A DNA stretch of 64,000 bases from Candidatus Micrarchaeaceae archaeon (GCA_027310825.1 DAIDAC010000002.1:96952-160951); one strand, 5' to 3'; numbered from the stretch's first letter, positions 7,766 to 16,319 are shown. Numbers and translations: made by a program. The notes: generated by a model from the letters alone, not told the origin.

Positions 7766-8386
7766 TCAGCCAGGCATCGCGCTCTTTGGCCGCTGACTTT
7801 TCTGAGGTCTTGGAACGCTTATTGCTCTTACGAATATGTCTGCCATCTGCTTGACGTCGCATCTTGGGTCATGCGGGTGTGGCAGCCTCGAGCTCTTCAT
7901 CTTTATGCCTCCCCTGAGCATTCCGTTTACAAATGAATTTAGATGGAACATGTTGTGTGTTCCGAACATGTCCCAACGGTTCCTTCCGGCCTTTGTCAGC
8001 AGATAATCGAGAACCTCTATGTCGCCTTCCCAGTTTGAAACTGCAACTATCTTATCATAGTTTTCCTTTTGGGCATCAAGGTAGCGAGTCAGCCCCCTCG
8101 CAACTTCCTCGACAGGCTTCCCGTTCTCTTTATAATATGAAAGAGGCTTCTTGACCACATTGTCGAGAATTTCCTGCTTTACTGCTCCGTACGGCTGTAT
8201 TATGAAATGCCTTACATCGCCATTGATTACCTTGTCTTTTACAAACTGCTCTATTTCACCTTTCTTCAATGCAGAAGGATCTGGAAGAACAATCACAGCT
8301 AACTCTAGTATTGCGTGTGTTCCATCGAGTATTACAGGTCCGCCTAGCTCGGCATCTATCAGCAGGTAACCCTTTTTTTCGTTCAT
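7766..8386 (-). CDS. Putative DEDDh 3'-5' exonuclease-like (RNase H fold) protein
   Basis: I do not recognise a named family, but the acidic motifs follow the DEDDh exonuclease layout. LLIDAELGG near residues 8-16 gives a D-x-E. NWEGDIEVLDYLL at about 118-130 offers the second aspartate. HPHDPRCDVKQMADIF at about 172-187 offers an H-x(4/5)-D for motif III. An N-terminal beta-strand pattern fits the RNase H fold. If right, it would trim DNA or RNA 3' ends. It abuts the AlkA-like gene end to end, on the opposite strand. The motif spacing is irregular, so the assignment is an inference. Confidence 0.55.
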   Translation of the reverse strand: MNEKKGYLLIDAELGGPVILDGTHAILELAVIVLPDPSALKKGEIEQFVKDKVINGDVRHFIIQPYGAVKQEILDNVVKKPLSYYKENGKPVEEVARGLTRYLDAQKENYDKIVAVSNWEGDIEVLDYLLTKAGRNRWDMFGTHNMFHLNSFVNGMLRGGIKMKSSRLPHPHDPRCDVKQMADIFVRAISVPRPQKSQRPKSAMPG

Positions 8387-8397
8387 AAAATCATATT

Positions 8398-9420
8398 TTA
8401 CAGGTCAGACATCGACTTGAACAAGTTCTCTGCATTGGCGTTCAGGCCCCTCAAGTAGGTTCTTTGGCGCAGCTCATCTTCATCTACCGTTGCCCTCTTG
8501 GCTATCATCTCCATCATGAACTGCTCGATCGCTTCGAGGTCCTTTGGAGAAATTCTTGGATTGTGCATTCTAGACCATTCCGGCTTGGCTTCGTATTCTA
8601 TCTTGCTCTGCCTGATGAGATCTCTTGTCCATTCTATGCTGCTCTCTGCAGCCATGCTCATGAAGCCAAATCCCCTTTTAAGGTGTTCCACCGACAGTCC
8701 GGTCTCGGTCATGTAGTGTATAAGGTTGGCACCCTCCTCAATCAGGAATGCCCTGATGCTGCCGTAGAAGGTATCTATTATGTAAACTGCATCGTAGGCA
8801 TCCTTTATGCCTCTTTTCATGCCTTTCTCCATCCATGTGCCCCACTTCAGGAGCACCTGCAGGTAAGCCGGAACCGTGTATACTGCAAGCTGTCCGCCTG
8901 GGGATTCGGAGTCGTCTATGTATTCCGGTTGGCTCTGCTCGAAGAAGAAGCTTGCTTTTAGCGGAATGCTGAAATCGATAATGTCTCCAGAGCATATATC
9001 GAGCTCTACTCCAGACTTTGTTATGAAAACAGCGGTCGTTCTCTTCTCGTTTAATTTTATTAGCGTCAAGCCGTAAGTGTCAGGATTGCTGACCAGCGCT
9101 GCGAACACCGCATTTGGCACAGCATAATCAAGATCCTTCGCACCTCTCAAAAAGAGCTCTGTGCGGTCTTCCAGCTTTTCATCGAGCTTTGTAAGCAGTG
9201 GAGAATCGTTGAGCGCCTCTGCGTATGTAGGTCTATGGACCTGCAAATCCGCTCCTGTAATCAAGCACTTCGCTGCGCTGCCTATCAATACCATATTTTC
9301 CTCTCCGAAGTACGAGCACAGCTCTCTGTGTATGCTCTTCAGATCGCTCTTTGTCGGAAGCTTGTTTCTTGAAGTCATTGCACCAACTTTGGGAGCGGTA
9401 AGGTCAAAATTGTACACCAT
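8398..9420 (-). CDS. Nucleotidyltransferase-fold protein, uncharacterised
   Basis: The region VLIGSAAKCLI (residues about 44-54) followed by GAKDLDYAVPN (about 94-104) resembles the G-S and D-x-D signature of polymerase beta-type nucleotidyltransferases. A later DICSGDIIDFS could carry the third acidic residue. The remaining 200 residues are helical and unrecognised. I prefer the ATG at 9420: a CCTTTAAATATCA box A (9451-9463) puts the transcript start near 9430, and the only earlier in-frame start is TTG at 9432. Function unknown. It is one of three nucleotidyltransferase-like genes in the window; the other two are in toxin-antitoxin-like contexts, but this one stands alone. Confidence 0.6.
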   Translation of the reverse strand: MVYNFDLTAPKVGAMTSRNKLPTKSDLKSIHRELCSYFGEENMVLIGSAAKCLITGADLQVHRPTYAEALNDSPLLTKLDEKLEDRTELFLRGAKDLDYAVPNAVFAALVSNPDTYGLTLIKLNEKRTTAVFITKSGVELDICSGDIIDFSIPLKASFFFEQSQPEYIDDSESPGGQLAVYTVPAYLQVLLKWGTWMEKGMKRGIKDAYDAVYIIDTFYGSIRAFLIEEGANLIHYMTETGLSVEHLKRGFGFMSMAAESSIEWTRDLIRQSKIEYEAKPEWSRMHNPRISPKDLEAIEQFMMEMIAKRATVDEDELRQRTYLRGLNANAENLFKSMSDL

Positions 9421-9583
9421 ACCGATCCACAATAACTATCGCGCGTTTCTTGATATTTAAAGGTAGCGAAATGTTGCAAAATGTGAACAAAAGCTTGCGG
9501 TTTTGTAAAGTGGCATTTTCTCTGCCATAGGCTAGGCAACCATATAAATACCTTTTTAGCGGAGTTATCAACGCTGTTTCTAC

Positions 9584-9656
9584 GCGATCGTAGTCTAGTC
9601 TGGTAGGACATTGCCTTGCCAAGGCAGTAGCCCGGGTTCAAATCCCGGCGGTCGCA
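9584..9656 (+). tRNA. tRNA-Gly (GCC anticodon)
   Basis: A 73-nt cloverleaf: acceptor GCGATCG pairs with CGGTCGC (one U-G), with discriminator A at 9656. The D arm is GTC/GAC, the anticodon stem TTGCC/GGCAG encloses loop TTGCCAA with anticodon GCC, and the T arm is CCGGG-TTCAAAT-CCCGG. No intron; CCA is not encoded. A box A (CATATAAATACC, 9541-9552) lies about 36 bases upstream. Confidence 0.96.
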
Positions 9657-9721
9657 TTTCTAATTTTCAAAAGCTCATACATCGAAAATGCACACACTGC
9701 ATCGTGGTTCGAAAAGCTAGA

Positions 9722-10318
9722 TCAAGGCGGCCATCTTGGGTATCTTCCGAACAACTCGCCGTAAAAATTATGCCCTCTGACGTTGTCTCCGTGTGCATAA
9801 TTGTCAGGATATGGTCCTTTCGCCTGTTCAGCGAGACTATCGCTGTCACTATACTCGGAGCTGGTATCGACAGCTTTTGTCTGCGACTGCATTTGTGCTG
9901 CACGCTGCTGTGCCTCCTGTGCGTATGCTGCGTACATTGCCCATGCTCTTGCATTCCTCTCCGCCTCCTGTGCGTATGCCGCCGCCTGCGCTGCCGCATC
10001 TCTTGCATTTTTCTCCGATCTCAGCACACCCTGAGCGTCTATGCCTCTAGACGGGTGCGGCGGCCATTCCATTTCAACCCGCAAATACGGCAGGTACACT
10101 CTATCTTGAGCTGTGAAAAAAGGCTGTCCCGGCGCTGCATAAGCCTGGCTAGGCGCGAAGTTCGGCGTTAACCATTCCAATGTTGCCCCCATTGACGGAA
10201 AGAACACCCTATCCGGGCCGACGAAATACGGCTGGCCTCTCGCAGCGCTATCCTTGTTTGGAGCGATCTGAGTCATCTGCTCCGGCGTGGCTTGCGGCCT
10301 TGATCTAAACAAACCCAT
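9722..10318 (-). CDS. Ala/Gln-rich coiled-coil protein with duplicated 35-residue motif
   Basis: Unrecognised. Residues 19-52 and 53-88 are two copies of one motif. Both contain GQP(Y/F)F, then DRV(F/Y)(F/L)P and a final EW(L/P) (GQPYFVGPDRVFFP versus GQPFFTAQDRVYLP). Residues about 95-150 form an Ala/Gln/Glu-rich helix with its own short repeat (AAYAQEAERNARA, AAYAQEAQQRAA), likely a coiled coil. The start is set at the ATG at 10318. A TTAAATACTTATA box A (10336-10348) is about 26 bases away, making the message leaderless, and the upstream in-frame ATG lies within the promoter. No membrane segment. Confidence 0.72.
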   Translation of the reverse strand: MGLFRSRPQATPEQMTQIAPNKDSAARGQPYFVGPDRVFFPSMGATLEWLTPNFAPSQAYAAPGQPFFTAQDRVYLPYLRVEMEWPPHPSRGIDAQGVLRSEKNARDAAAQAAAYAQEAERNARAWAMYAAYAQEAQQRAAQMQSQTKAVDTSSEYSDSDSLAEQAKGPYPDNYAHGDNVRGHNFYGELFGRYPRWPP

Positions 10319-10455
10319 AGTGGTGACTCCGTTCATTAAATACTTATAGATTATGGTGCCTAACGTCAATCATCTACCTGCTTCGTTGTAGCGTCGCATT
10401 TCTAACCATACACTATTAAATATCAAAATCGCCGCTAATATATACAGGGGATGAG

Positions 10456-11109
10456 ATGGCACCAGAAGCCAAGAGAAACGATGCAGTTGCAGTAGAGCTT
10501 AGGCAATGGGCTGGAAAGATAAGCGATGAGGGAAGGCCACATATTGTGGAGCCTACACGCGCGCTTATTGCAGCATTTAGGAGCAAACTCGAATCCATGG
10601 GATACAAAATTCCTGAAGACAAAACAGAGAAGAAAAGCGAAGGATTTGGAGGCCATCTGGCATTTAATGTCTGGGGGGACTCTGACGACTCCCAAAGTTC
10701 TGCACAAAAACGCGAGCAATCACCACAAGAAGAGCCTATGTCTATTGGCCTTGCAGGCATCAAGAAACCAAAGGAATTCGACAGTGCAAAGGACTACCAC
10801 GAGCTGAGTGATTGGCTGTTAGGCAGTGAGCATGAGATTAGATTCCAGATGCTTGTCGACGGTACACTTTCCGATGTTGCAGGAATTATTGCCTCGAACA
10901 ACGACGCATTAGAGAGGGAAAAAATGAAGAGCAAAGCAGAAAAAAGAATCACAGAGGCCATACGTATGTATTCTGATGCTGTGGTTACTGCAAAGAATGA
11001 CATAGAAAGGGCAAAAGATGTTGAAACCGTCGGACTCATCAAATCGGAATTACATAACTCTGTAGATCTTGCAAGGGACTATCTAGTCAAAACAATCACC
11101 AATGTATAG
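10456..11109 (+). CDS. Uncharacterised helical protein, 217 aa
   Basis: Not recognised. Mostly charged alpha helix with no Cys and no membrane segment. The N-terminal helix (RQWAGKISDEGRPHIVEPTRAL) and the C-terminal half (residues 130-215, Lys/Glu/Ala-rich) suggest helical bundles or coiled coil around a polar linker at residues 55-100 (DSDDSQSSAQKREQSPQEE). The box A CTATTAAATATCAA (10413-10426) puts the transcript start near 10446, ten bases before the ATG. It is the first of three consecutive unknown helical proteins on this strand. Confidence 0.75.
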   Translation: MAPEAKRNDAVAVELRQWAGKISDEGRPHIVEPTRALIAAFRSKLESMGYKIPEDKTEKKSEGFGGHLAFNVWGDSDDSQSSAQKREQSPQEEPMSIGLAGIKKPKEFDSAKDYHELSDWLLGSEHEIRFQMLVDGTLSDVAGIIASNNDALEREKMKSKAEKRITEAIRMYSDAVVTAKNDIERAKDVETVGLIKSELHNSVDLARDYLVKTITNV

Positions 11110-11156
11110 TGCTTAAAATCTGAAGGCATTATACCGTTATTTTAGGGTTTCGCTAG

Positions 11157-11169
11157 GCTTAAATATCAG
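11157..11169 (+). promoter_or_regulatory. Box A promoter (TTAAATATC type)
   Basis: GCTTAAATATCAG, centred 26 bases before a predicted start near 11188, precedes the unknown gene at 11195. It belongs to the shared TTAAATATC group. Confidence 0.6.
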
Positions 11170-11194
11170 AAAAACTGAGGGAATCTGGATAGAA

Positions 11195-12127
11195 ATGTCA
11201 GCGACTGAGGTTTTGGCAGAGGGTTCGAAGTGCAGCGACAACTCGTATAGCCTGGTGCAGAAAGGTCTAGAAGTAACTATGGAAAGCGCCCCCAGGGTAG
11301 AAGCATTGGTCGCGAAATCAAAAGAGCTAGAGACCGCAGGTCAAAAATCAGTGCACGACGAGGCATCAATATGGGACGAGTTAGGCCGTCCCGGTGAGGC
11401 TGGCGCTTCAACGCGTAACCTTCTTGTAGGGTATTTCCAAGACGCAGAGAACCTGCTTTCTGAAATGTGGCAGAATGCTACTGCAAACGGATCAGTTGAA
11501 GAACAGTATAGAGTCATAAATGCTAGAGAACATGCCTATAATGAAGCAAACTGGCTGACAAGAGTGTATCTTCACACGTTGAGCAAGTACACTGGCCTAG
11601 CGCTTGCTGCAAAAACTGCAGAAGAATTTGACAGCGCATATAGTGAAATGTACGAAAGGCTTTTCGGTGCGTCCTTAAGTATACTCAATGGCGCCAAAAC
11701 CCTGCAACATAAGATTAAGCAGGCTTATGATGGCGATCCAATCGTAGAGTTCCCAATAGAGGAACGAATCGTCTTGAAGGGGGAATTCCGTATCCTTGAT
11801 TTATCTCAGTACGATGCTGCAATATCAATTAATGTGCGTGCGGATAAGAACCCATTGGAAACAGTTCTTGCCGACGCAAAAGAAGGGGCAAAAGCAATTG
11901 ATGAGACTAATGAAGCTTCGGCCAACGCATTTATAAACACATCAAGATACGGTGAAAAGTTCATTACATTGTCTATACTTTACAGACGCGGAAATAGGAA
12001 AGAAGTTGTATACCTGGCTCTAAGGGCTCTGAGAACATTAAGGAGCAGACATGAATCACCAGATAAGGACGTGCACTACATAACTGGTGAGCCGCTGCAT
12101 CCTCGGCTACCGAGCCACAGAGAATAA
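11195..12127 (+). CDS. Uncharacterised helical protein, 310 aa
   Basis: Not recognised. Predominantly helical, Ala/Glu-rich, cytoplasmic by composition. Residues about 25-180 look like a long helical bundle. A short beta-type patch occurs near 185-215 (VEFPIEERIVLKGEFRIL). The C-terminus is basic (LRALRTLRSRHESP). It has its own TTAAATATC promoter and a short leader. The next gene begins 22 bases after its stop and may be co-transcribed. No catalytic motif was found. Confidence 0.77.
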   Translation: MSATEVLAEGSKCSDNSYSLVQKGLEVTMESAPRVEALVAKSKELETAGQKSVHDEASIWDELGRPGEAGASTRNLLVGYFQDAENLLSEMWQNATANGSVEEQYRVINAREHAYNEANWLTRVYLHTLSKYTGLALAAKTAEEFDSAYSEMYERLFGASLSILNGAKTLQHKIKQAYDGDPIVEFPIEERIVLKGEFRILDLSQYDAAISINVRADKNPLETVLADAKEGAKAIDETNEASANAFINTSRYGEKFITLSILYRRGNRKEVVYLALRALRTLRSRHESPDKDVHYITGEPLHPRLPSHRE

Positions 12128-12148
12128 AATGATTAACGCGGTGCAAAC

Positions 12149-12814
12149 ATGCAAAACACCCCATCAACAGCGCCAAAGCCTGAGAGATCGCCAGAGCCTA
12201 CACTGACAATGCTTGCTGACAATCTTCAGAAATACGCGCCTGGGCTTGTCGCAAAGGTCAACGAAGCGAATCTCGCCTACCAAAAGGAAGACTACGAGCT
12301 CGCGGCGAAGATATGCGAGAGCATTGCAGATACTCTCCACAAGTCATTCAGAGGAATCGCGCACACAGGAGGGCCGTCAGCATTCTTCGACCACGTCGAA
12401 ACGGAGCTTTTTGAGACTGCGCTCGGATTCCTTGCTACAAATACCAGGCTGCTCAAGCACTTCTGCGATTATCCGCCTGACGGAACGCTTGCCGAAGAGC
12501 TCATAAGCAAGAATTCGCTCATAGCAAGCTTGTATTCGTGGAGGGCAGACCTTGAAGAGAAGCTGTCGCATCTGGAGAACAGGGAGAGCGGCAGGTTCAG
12601 CAGGCTCTTCGCCGCAAAAAAGCACGTCGACAGGGCATTGGAGCGATGGACGCTTGCCGCAGAAATGTCCGAGAAGCTAAGCCAGACAAAATCAGAAGGA
12701 GAAAAGCTCTTTCTAGAACTGCAGGCAAGAACTTTCAGGCGAGACGCAGAACTGCTAAAGCCAAAGATCGATCTTATTCTTTCTGACATGAACGGATTGC
12801 ACATGAGAAAGTAA
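12149..12814 (+). CDS. Uncharacterised helical-repeat-like protein, 221 aa
   Basis: Not recognised by name. After a proline-rich N-terminus (PSTAPKPERSPEPTL) the protein is all helix. The segment KVNEANLAYQKEDYELAAKIC (residues 36-56) has the spacing of a TPR helix pair. Further helix pairs follow, rich in Arg/Glu (YSWRADLEEKLSHLENRESGR). A scaffold or protein-binding role is plausible but unproven. It sits 22 bases after the previous unknown gene and just before the CYTH gene, which has its own promoter. Confidence 0.75.
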   Translation: MQNTPSTAPKPERSPEPTLTMLADNLQKYAPGLVAKVNEANLAYQKEDYELAAKICESIADTLHKSFRGIAHTGGPSAFFDHVETELFETALGFLATNTRLLKHFCDYPPDGTLAEELISKNSLIASLYSWRADLEEKLSHLENRESGRFSRLFAAKKHVDRALERWTLAAEMSEKLSQTKSEGEKLFLELQARTFRRDAELLKPKIDLILSDMNGLHMRK

Positions 12815-12858
12815 CGCGCGAGCGTAATTTCTTAATATGCTTGTTTCCAATCACTCAC

Positions 12859-13413
12859 ATGAAAGAGATAGAGCTCCGCGTCGTCGGAATAGACGAGCGC
12901 CAGGTTCGCAGCAGACTGAAGGCGATCGGCGCAAAGCATCTTGGAAAGAAGAGGCTGAAGCGACTCGAAGTCAGGCTTGTCAACACGCCGAAGCTCAAGA
13001 GATGGCTGCGTGTGAGGACAGACGGCCATTCGACTACTTTTACGATGAAGGAGAATCGAGGTACAAAGGAGAACGTACACGAGTGGGAGCTTACGGTCGG
13101 AGACTTCAAGTCGATGAGCCAGATAATCCAAAGGGCGTTCACAAAGAACCTAAAGGCCTACATAGAGAGCGACCGCGACAGATATCACTTCAACAATACG
13201 GAAATAACAATAGACAAGTGGCCGAAGATACCTCCGTTCATGGAGATAGAGGGCAAATCAAAAAAGCAAGTCGACGCCGTTTACAAGAAGCTCAACATAA
13301 AGGGAAAGCCGATCGGCAACATCTGGGACATTTATCGACTGTACGGACTGAACTTCAGAGATGTGAACAGAAAAACCAACGACGAGATAAAGCGGATACT
13401 TGATAGGCTCTAA
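12859..13413 (+). CDS. CYTH-domain protein (class IV adenylate cyclase/thiamine triphosphatase family)
   Basis: CYTH (triphosphate tunnel) fold protein that binds triphosphorylated substrates. The N-terminal signature is EIELRVVG (residues 3-10), an ExExR variant of the usual ExExK. Charged beta-strands follow, as expected for the tunnel: LKRWLRVRTDG, TFTMKENRG, WELTVGDF and PPFMEIEGKS. The C-terminus has a short helix. The start is placed at the ATG at 12859, 26 bases from a TTCTTAATATG box A. The upstream in-frame TTG at 12841 would lie in the promoter region. Substrate (ATP, thiamine triphosphate, polyphosphate) cannot be told from sequence. Confidence 0.85.
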   Translation: MKEIELRVVGIDERQVRSRLKAIGAKHLGKKRLKRLEVRLVNTPKLKRWLRVRTDGHSTTFTMKENRGTKENVHEWELTVGDFKSMSQIIQRAFTKNLKAYIESDRDRYHFNNTEITIDKWPKIPPFMEIEGKSKKQVDAVYKKLNIKGKPIGNIWDIYRLYGLNFRDVNRKTNDEIKRILDRL

Positions 13414-13429
13414 TGACAGCTCCTTCTAC

Positions 13430-13465
13430 TTCTGAAATAAAAAAGAAAAAGAAAGAAAAAATAAA
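13430..13465 (-). terminator. T-rich terminator for the DUF4382 gene
   Basis: Read on the minus strand this is a run of T-rich blocks (TTTATTTTTTC, TTTCTTTTTC, TTTTTTATTTC) starting right after the stop. This is the normal archaeal intrinsic terminator pattern. It lies between convergent genes. Confidence 0.65.
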
Positions 13466-14206
13466 TTAGCCTACTCCAAGGCCTACATTGCCGCTAGCTC
13501 CAACAGTCAGGTTTGTGCCCTGTGGGACTACCAATCCTGCCTGCATAGTTCCGTTGACATTCATTCCAGCGCCTATGCTTGCAACTACTGGGCTAGGGTT
13601 GTTCACCGTCAAATGCCCGCTAGACTGCACTGCAAGGCTGGAGTTGTGCCACACGAGTATCTGGACCACAGGCAGCATTACTATCTTGCCGTTGCCTGTC
13701 GTGTGCAGCGACTGGTTTGCCATGAAGTCTATGTTTGCCCAGTTCACGGCTTTTGTGCCGTTTGTAGCAGCGACTGTGAAGTTTCCGAACACCTTCAGCA
13801 CACTGCTTGGCAGAACGACATTGTTCACCGTGCCGTTTGCAGACGTCGCAGTCACCGATTTTACGGCGACAGCGATTTCATTGTAATTTCCAGCAGGCAG
13901 TGTAGCATTTCCTACAAAGGCGTATGAGCTCTTCAGCGTCAGAAGGTCATATGTGCCGCTTCCTGTGACTGGAACAGTGTACCACTGCCCGGTCGTCTGG
14001 CTGTGCACTGTTATGTTCTGCACCGTCAGGTTGACTGCGGAATAGGCAGTCCCGCTTAGAGGAGCGTCAGACACGCTGTATAGCATAGCGCCTGTCTTCT
14101 GGCCGTAAGTTGTCGTCGTATGTACGCCGTTCATGAGCGCAACGGCTGCAAGAGCGACAATGACCACAACTACGACTACTCCTATCAGTAACGAATTTTT
14201 TGCCAT
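13466..14206 (-). CDS. Secreted/membrane-anchored DUF4382 protein
   Basis: Extracytoplasmic beta-rich protein. An N-terminal hydrophobic helix (residues about 5-25, LLIGVVVVVVIVALAAVAL) anchors or exports it. Residues 40-160 match the DUF4382 pattern, with a SDAP motif, AVNLTVQNITVH and W at the end of the strand, as in the carboxypeptidase-regulatory-like fold. The sequence is rich in Asn-x-Ser/Thr sequons (about a dozen), consistent with an N-glycosylated surface protein. The C-terminus is Gly/Val-rich. Its role at the cell surface is unknown. Confidence 0.8.
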   Translation of the reverse strand: MAKNSLLIGVVVVVVIVALAAVALMNGVHTTTTYGQKTGAMLYSVSDAPLSGTAYSAVNLTVQNITVHSQTTGQWYTVPVTGSGTYDLLTLKSSYAFVGNATLPAGNYNEIAVAVKSVTATSANGTVNNVVLPSSVLKVFGNFTVAATNGTKAVNWANIDFMANQSLHTTGNGKIVMLPVVQILVWHNSSLAVQSSGHLTVNNPSPVVASIGAGMNVNGTMQAGLVVPQGTNLTVGASGNVGLGVG

Positions 14207-14280
14207 ATTATCATCTTGGTATAAACTTAGAAGGGAAAGACTAAAAACAATTGCTGGTGTTTCGGGGCGCCATGTCTTTC

Positions 14281-14556
14281 TTAAGCCAGCCTCTTTATGA
14301 TGTGGTAACCGAACTGAGTCCTCACCAATCCGGAAACTTGTCCCACTTGAAGCGCGAACGTGGCCTGTTCGAACTCCCTTACCATGACGCCATGGCCGAA
14401 AAAGCCGAGGTCTCCGCCCTGCTTCCTGTTTCCGTCAAGCGAATACTCCGCAGCAAGCTTTGCGAAACTCTCGCCCCTGTTCAGCTTGTCAAGCACTTCT
14501 TGTGCAGTCGACATCTTCTCCACCAATATGTGCGCGCATCTTATTTTGTCTGCCAT
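14281..14556 (-). CDS. ppiC: Parvulin-type peptidyl-prolyl cis-trans isomerase
   Basis: Single-domain parvulin (91 aa) that catalyses cis-trans isomerisation of prolyl bonds in the cytoplasm. The family hallmarks are all present: IRCAHILVE at the start, FAKLAAEYSLDG, the GGDLGFFGHGVMV loop, FEQATFAL, and the terminal FGYHIIKRL. There is no signal peptide or chaperone domain. Length and sequence are close to bacterial PpiC, so ancient transfer is plausible. It follows the ZIP transporter gene by nine bases on the same strand, probably as the last gene of that operon. Confidence 0.95.
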   Translation of the reverse strand: MADKIRCAHILVEKMSTAQEVLDKLNRGESFAKLAAEYSLDGNRKQGGDLGFFGHGVMVREFEQATFALQVGQVSGLVRTQFGYHIIKRLA

Positions 14557-14565
14557 GCTATCACG

Positions 14566-15288
14566 TTATACTATTGAAGTAAGAACCAATATTAGAATTA
14601 CCGCAAGCCCCATGAAAAGCATCATTCTCAAAGGAGGGTGGTTGAACGTCTCTCTCAAAATGCTTGATGCTCCTATGTAAAGGAATTCTCCAACGAAGAT
14701 TGCAAGTATCACAGCAAGGTAAGCCTCGTTGAGAGCAACAAGGTAAACTGTGACAATGACACCGAGCACAGGAGCTATTGCGTCGATTCCAAGGAACAGC
14801 TTCGCGTATTTTGTGCTCGCCTTGTTCCTGAACATGATTGTCACTGTGTTTATTCCGTCAGTGAAGTCGTGGAATATCACTGCGAGTGCGACTATTATCC
14901 CTATGCTTGGGCTTACCAGATAAGCAGAGCCTATCGCCACTCCGTCAAGGAAGCTGTGTATGCAGAGGCTACCTGCTCCGACCGGGCCCATGATGTGGCC
15001 ATGTTCCTCTTTGCTTTCATGATGGTGCGTAAGGAAATACCGTTCAAGGAAGCTGTAGAACAGATATGAAAACACGACAACGATCATCACGTCTCTTACA
15101 GATATGCCTGCCATCTGCGCAGTTGCTATGCTCTCCGGCAGTATGTCGAGGAATGCAACTGCAACAAGCGCACCGGCAGCGAACGCAAAAAAGAGCGGCA
15201 GATGCTTCTTCAGCTTTATCGCAGCCGTTCCTCCTACCAACGTAGATATGAATGTCAATGCCGCTAGGCCAAGTACGATGTAGCTCAT
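14566..15288 (-). CDS. ZIP-family metal transporter
   Basis: Divalent metal (zinc/iron/manganese) transporter of the inner membrane with about seven to eight hydrophobic segments. The paired metal-site motifs are HSFLDG (111-116) and HDFTDG (140-145), matching the HN/SxxDG and HExxD-type positions of the family. A His-rich cytoplasmic loop (THHHESKEEHGH, 87-98) is typical. The ATG at 15288 overlaps the upstream nuclease stop as ATGA, with AAGG upstream. An earlier GTG at 15309 would add seven residues and is less likely. Confidence 0.92.
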   Translation of the reverse strand: MSYIVLGLAALTFISTLVGGTAAIKLKKHLPLFFAFAAGALVAVAFLDILPESIATAQMAGISVRDVMIVVVFSYLFYSFLERYFLTHHHESKEEHGHIMGPVGAGSLCIHSFLDGVAIGSAYLVSPSIGIIVALAVIFHDFTDGINTVTIMFRNKASTKYAKLFLGIDAIAPVLGVIVTVYLVALNEAYLAVILAIFVGEFLYIGASSILRETFNHPPLRMMLFMGLAVILILVLTSIV

Positions 15289-16244
15289 GCCCTTACCTTG
15301 TTGTAGCACAGATTAGCGAACGGTTCAGCTGAATAGCCTTCGCTTCTCAGATTCCATGCGAATTCTGCAGCGCTGCCTCCGTATGTGAAGACCTCTTTTG
15401 CCCCGGTCGCATCTATGTATGCCTTCGCCTGTTGGAAGTCTGCGTGGTCGCTTAGCGGGAACTGAGCATCTGTCTTGAAGTTATACATCTTTGAGAAGCC
15501 GGTAGCGACAGCGGTGAAAACCCTTTTTCCGTAGAGAGAGCAAAGCTGCACAGATATCTGGTCGAGCATGTGCGGTTCTACTATACCTACAAAGTTCCCC
15601 TTCAACAGCTCGTCGTGCCCGCTGTTTTCGTCGTATGCAGATGCATAGTCGAGCTTCACGCCGCTTGCACAATAGACTTTGTTGATGTTGCTAATCTTCT
15701 TGTTGACTACCGGGACTATGCTCATCTCGTTCAGCAGCGCGATTATCTCCTGTGTTTTTCCAAGCGCGTATGTGCCGAACAGGACAATGCCTTCCTGCAG
15801 CCTTCTCTCTGTCCATTTCTGTATGTCGCGTTCTGTTTCGCTGCGTTCGTCGAAGACAAGATCCTTTTGCGGATATGTCGAATCAAGTATTACGATGTCA
15901 GCGCGTTCAACCTGCAGTTGGTTGCATGCTCTCGACTTCTGCATCTGGAAGTCTCCGGTGTAGATTATCCTTTTTCCGGTGCTCTCGTCATCGATGACTA
16001 TCTGTTTTGAGCCCAGCATGTGCCCCGCGTCTAGCATTTTTATGCAGCTCGGAACCTTTTGCACTCTGACTATATCTCTGTTGTGTATCGTCTTCAGAAG
16101 CGCAGCGGTTTCGTCGCTCGCGATGACGCTCTTCGAGCTTTTTATCGATGAAATGTGGTCGGAATGGGCGTGCGAGACAAAGTCTGCAGTGGCTCCAGCC
16201 TCTTTTCTGTCTAGCGAAAGCTCCAGGTCGTTTAAGCTTATCAT
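15285..16244 (-). CDS. Metallo-beta-lactamase-fold exonuclease (mRNA 3'-end processing factor-like)
   Basis: Predicted zinc-dependent nuclease related to SNM1/CPSF-73-type enzymes. Metal ligands: VSHAHSDH (23-30), GHMLGS (about 92-97), YTGDFQ (about 114-119) and SDHADF late in the chain. A full beta-CASP insertion is not obvious, so it resembles the small archaeal 'exonuclease of the beta-lactamase fold' group. It would act on RNA or DNA in the cytoplasm. It is the first gene of the nuclease-ZIP-parvulin operon, divergent from thioredoxin reductase. Confidence 0.87.
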   Translation of the reverse strand: MISLNDLELSLDRKEAGATADFVSHAHSDHISSIKSSKSVIASDETAALLKTIHNRDIVRVQKVPSCIKMLDAGHMLGSKQIVIDDESTGKRIIYTGDFQMQKSRACNQLQVERADIVILDSTYPQKDLVFDERSETERDIQKWTERRLQEGIVLFGTYALGKTQEIIALLNEMSIVPVVNKKISNINKVYCASGVKLDYASAYDENSGHDELLKGNFVGIVEPHMLDQISVQLCSLYGKRVFTAVATGFSKMYNFKTDAQFPLSDHADFQQAKAYIDATGAKEVFTYGGSAAEFAWNLRSEGYSAEPFANLCYNKVRA

Positions 16245-16319
16245 CTAGTCGCCTATCACTATAGAAAAGAGCATATTAAATAGATTACTGAATCAAAAAG
16301 TATTGCCAGTGGTGACTTT

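Noticed and set aside
9611..10171. 186-codon plus-strand frame beginning inside tRNA-Gly
   Set aside because: Cys/Arg/Leu-rich shadow of the minus-strand Ala/Gln-rich gene; its start lies in the tRNA.
12837..13403. 188-codon frame overlapping the CYTH gene in another phase
   Set aside because: Arg/Gln-rich nonsense; the other phase has clear CYTH motifs and a placed promoter.
13430..13465. A-rich tract considered as a replication-origin element
   Set aside because: No origin-recognition-box repeats or cdc6 gene nearby; it fits a T-rich terminator for the minus-strand gene.
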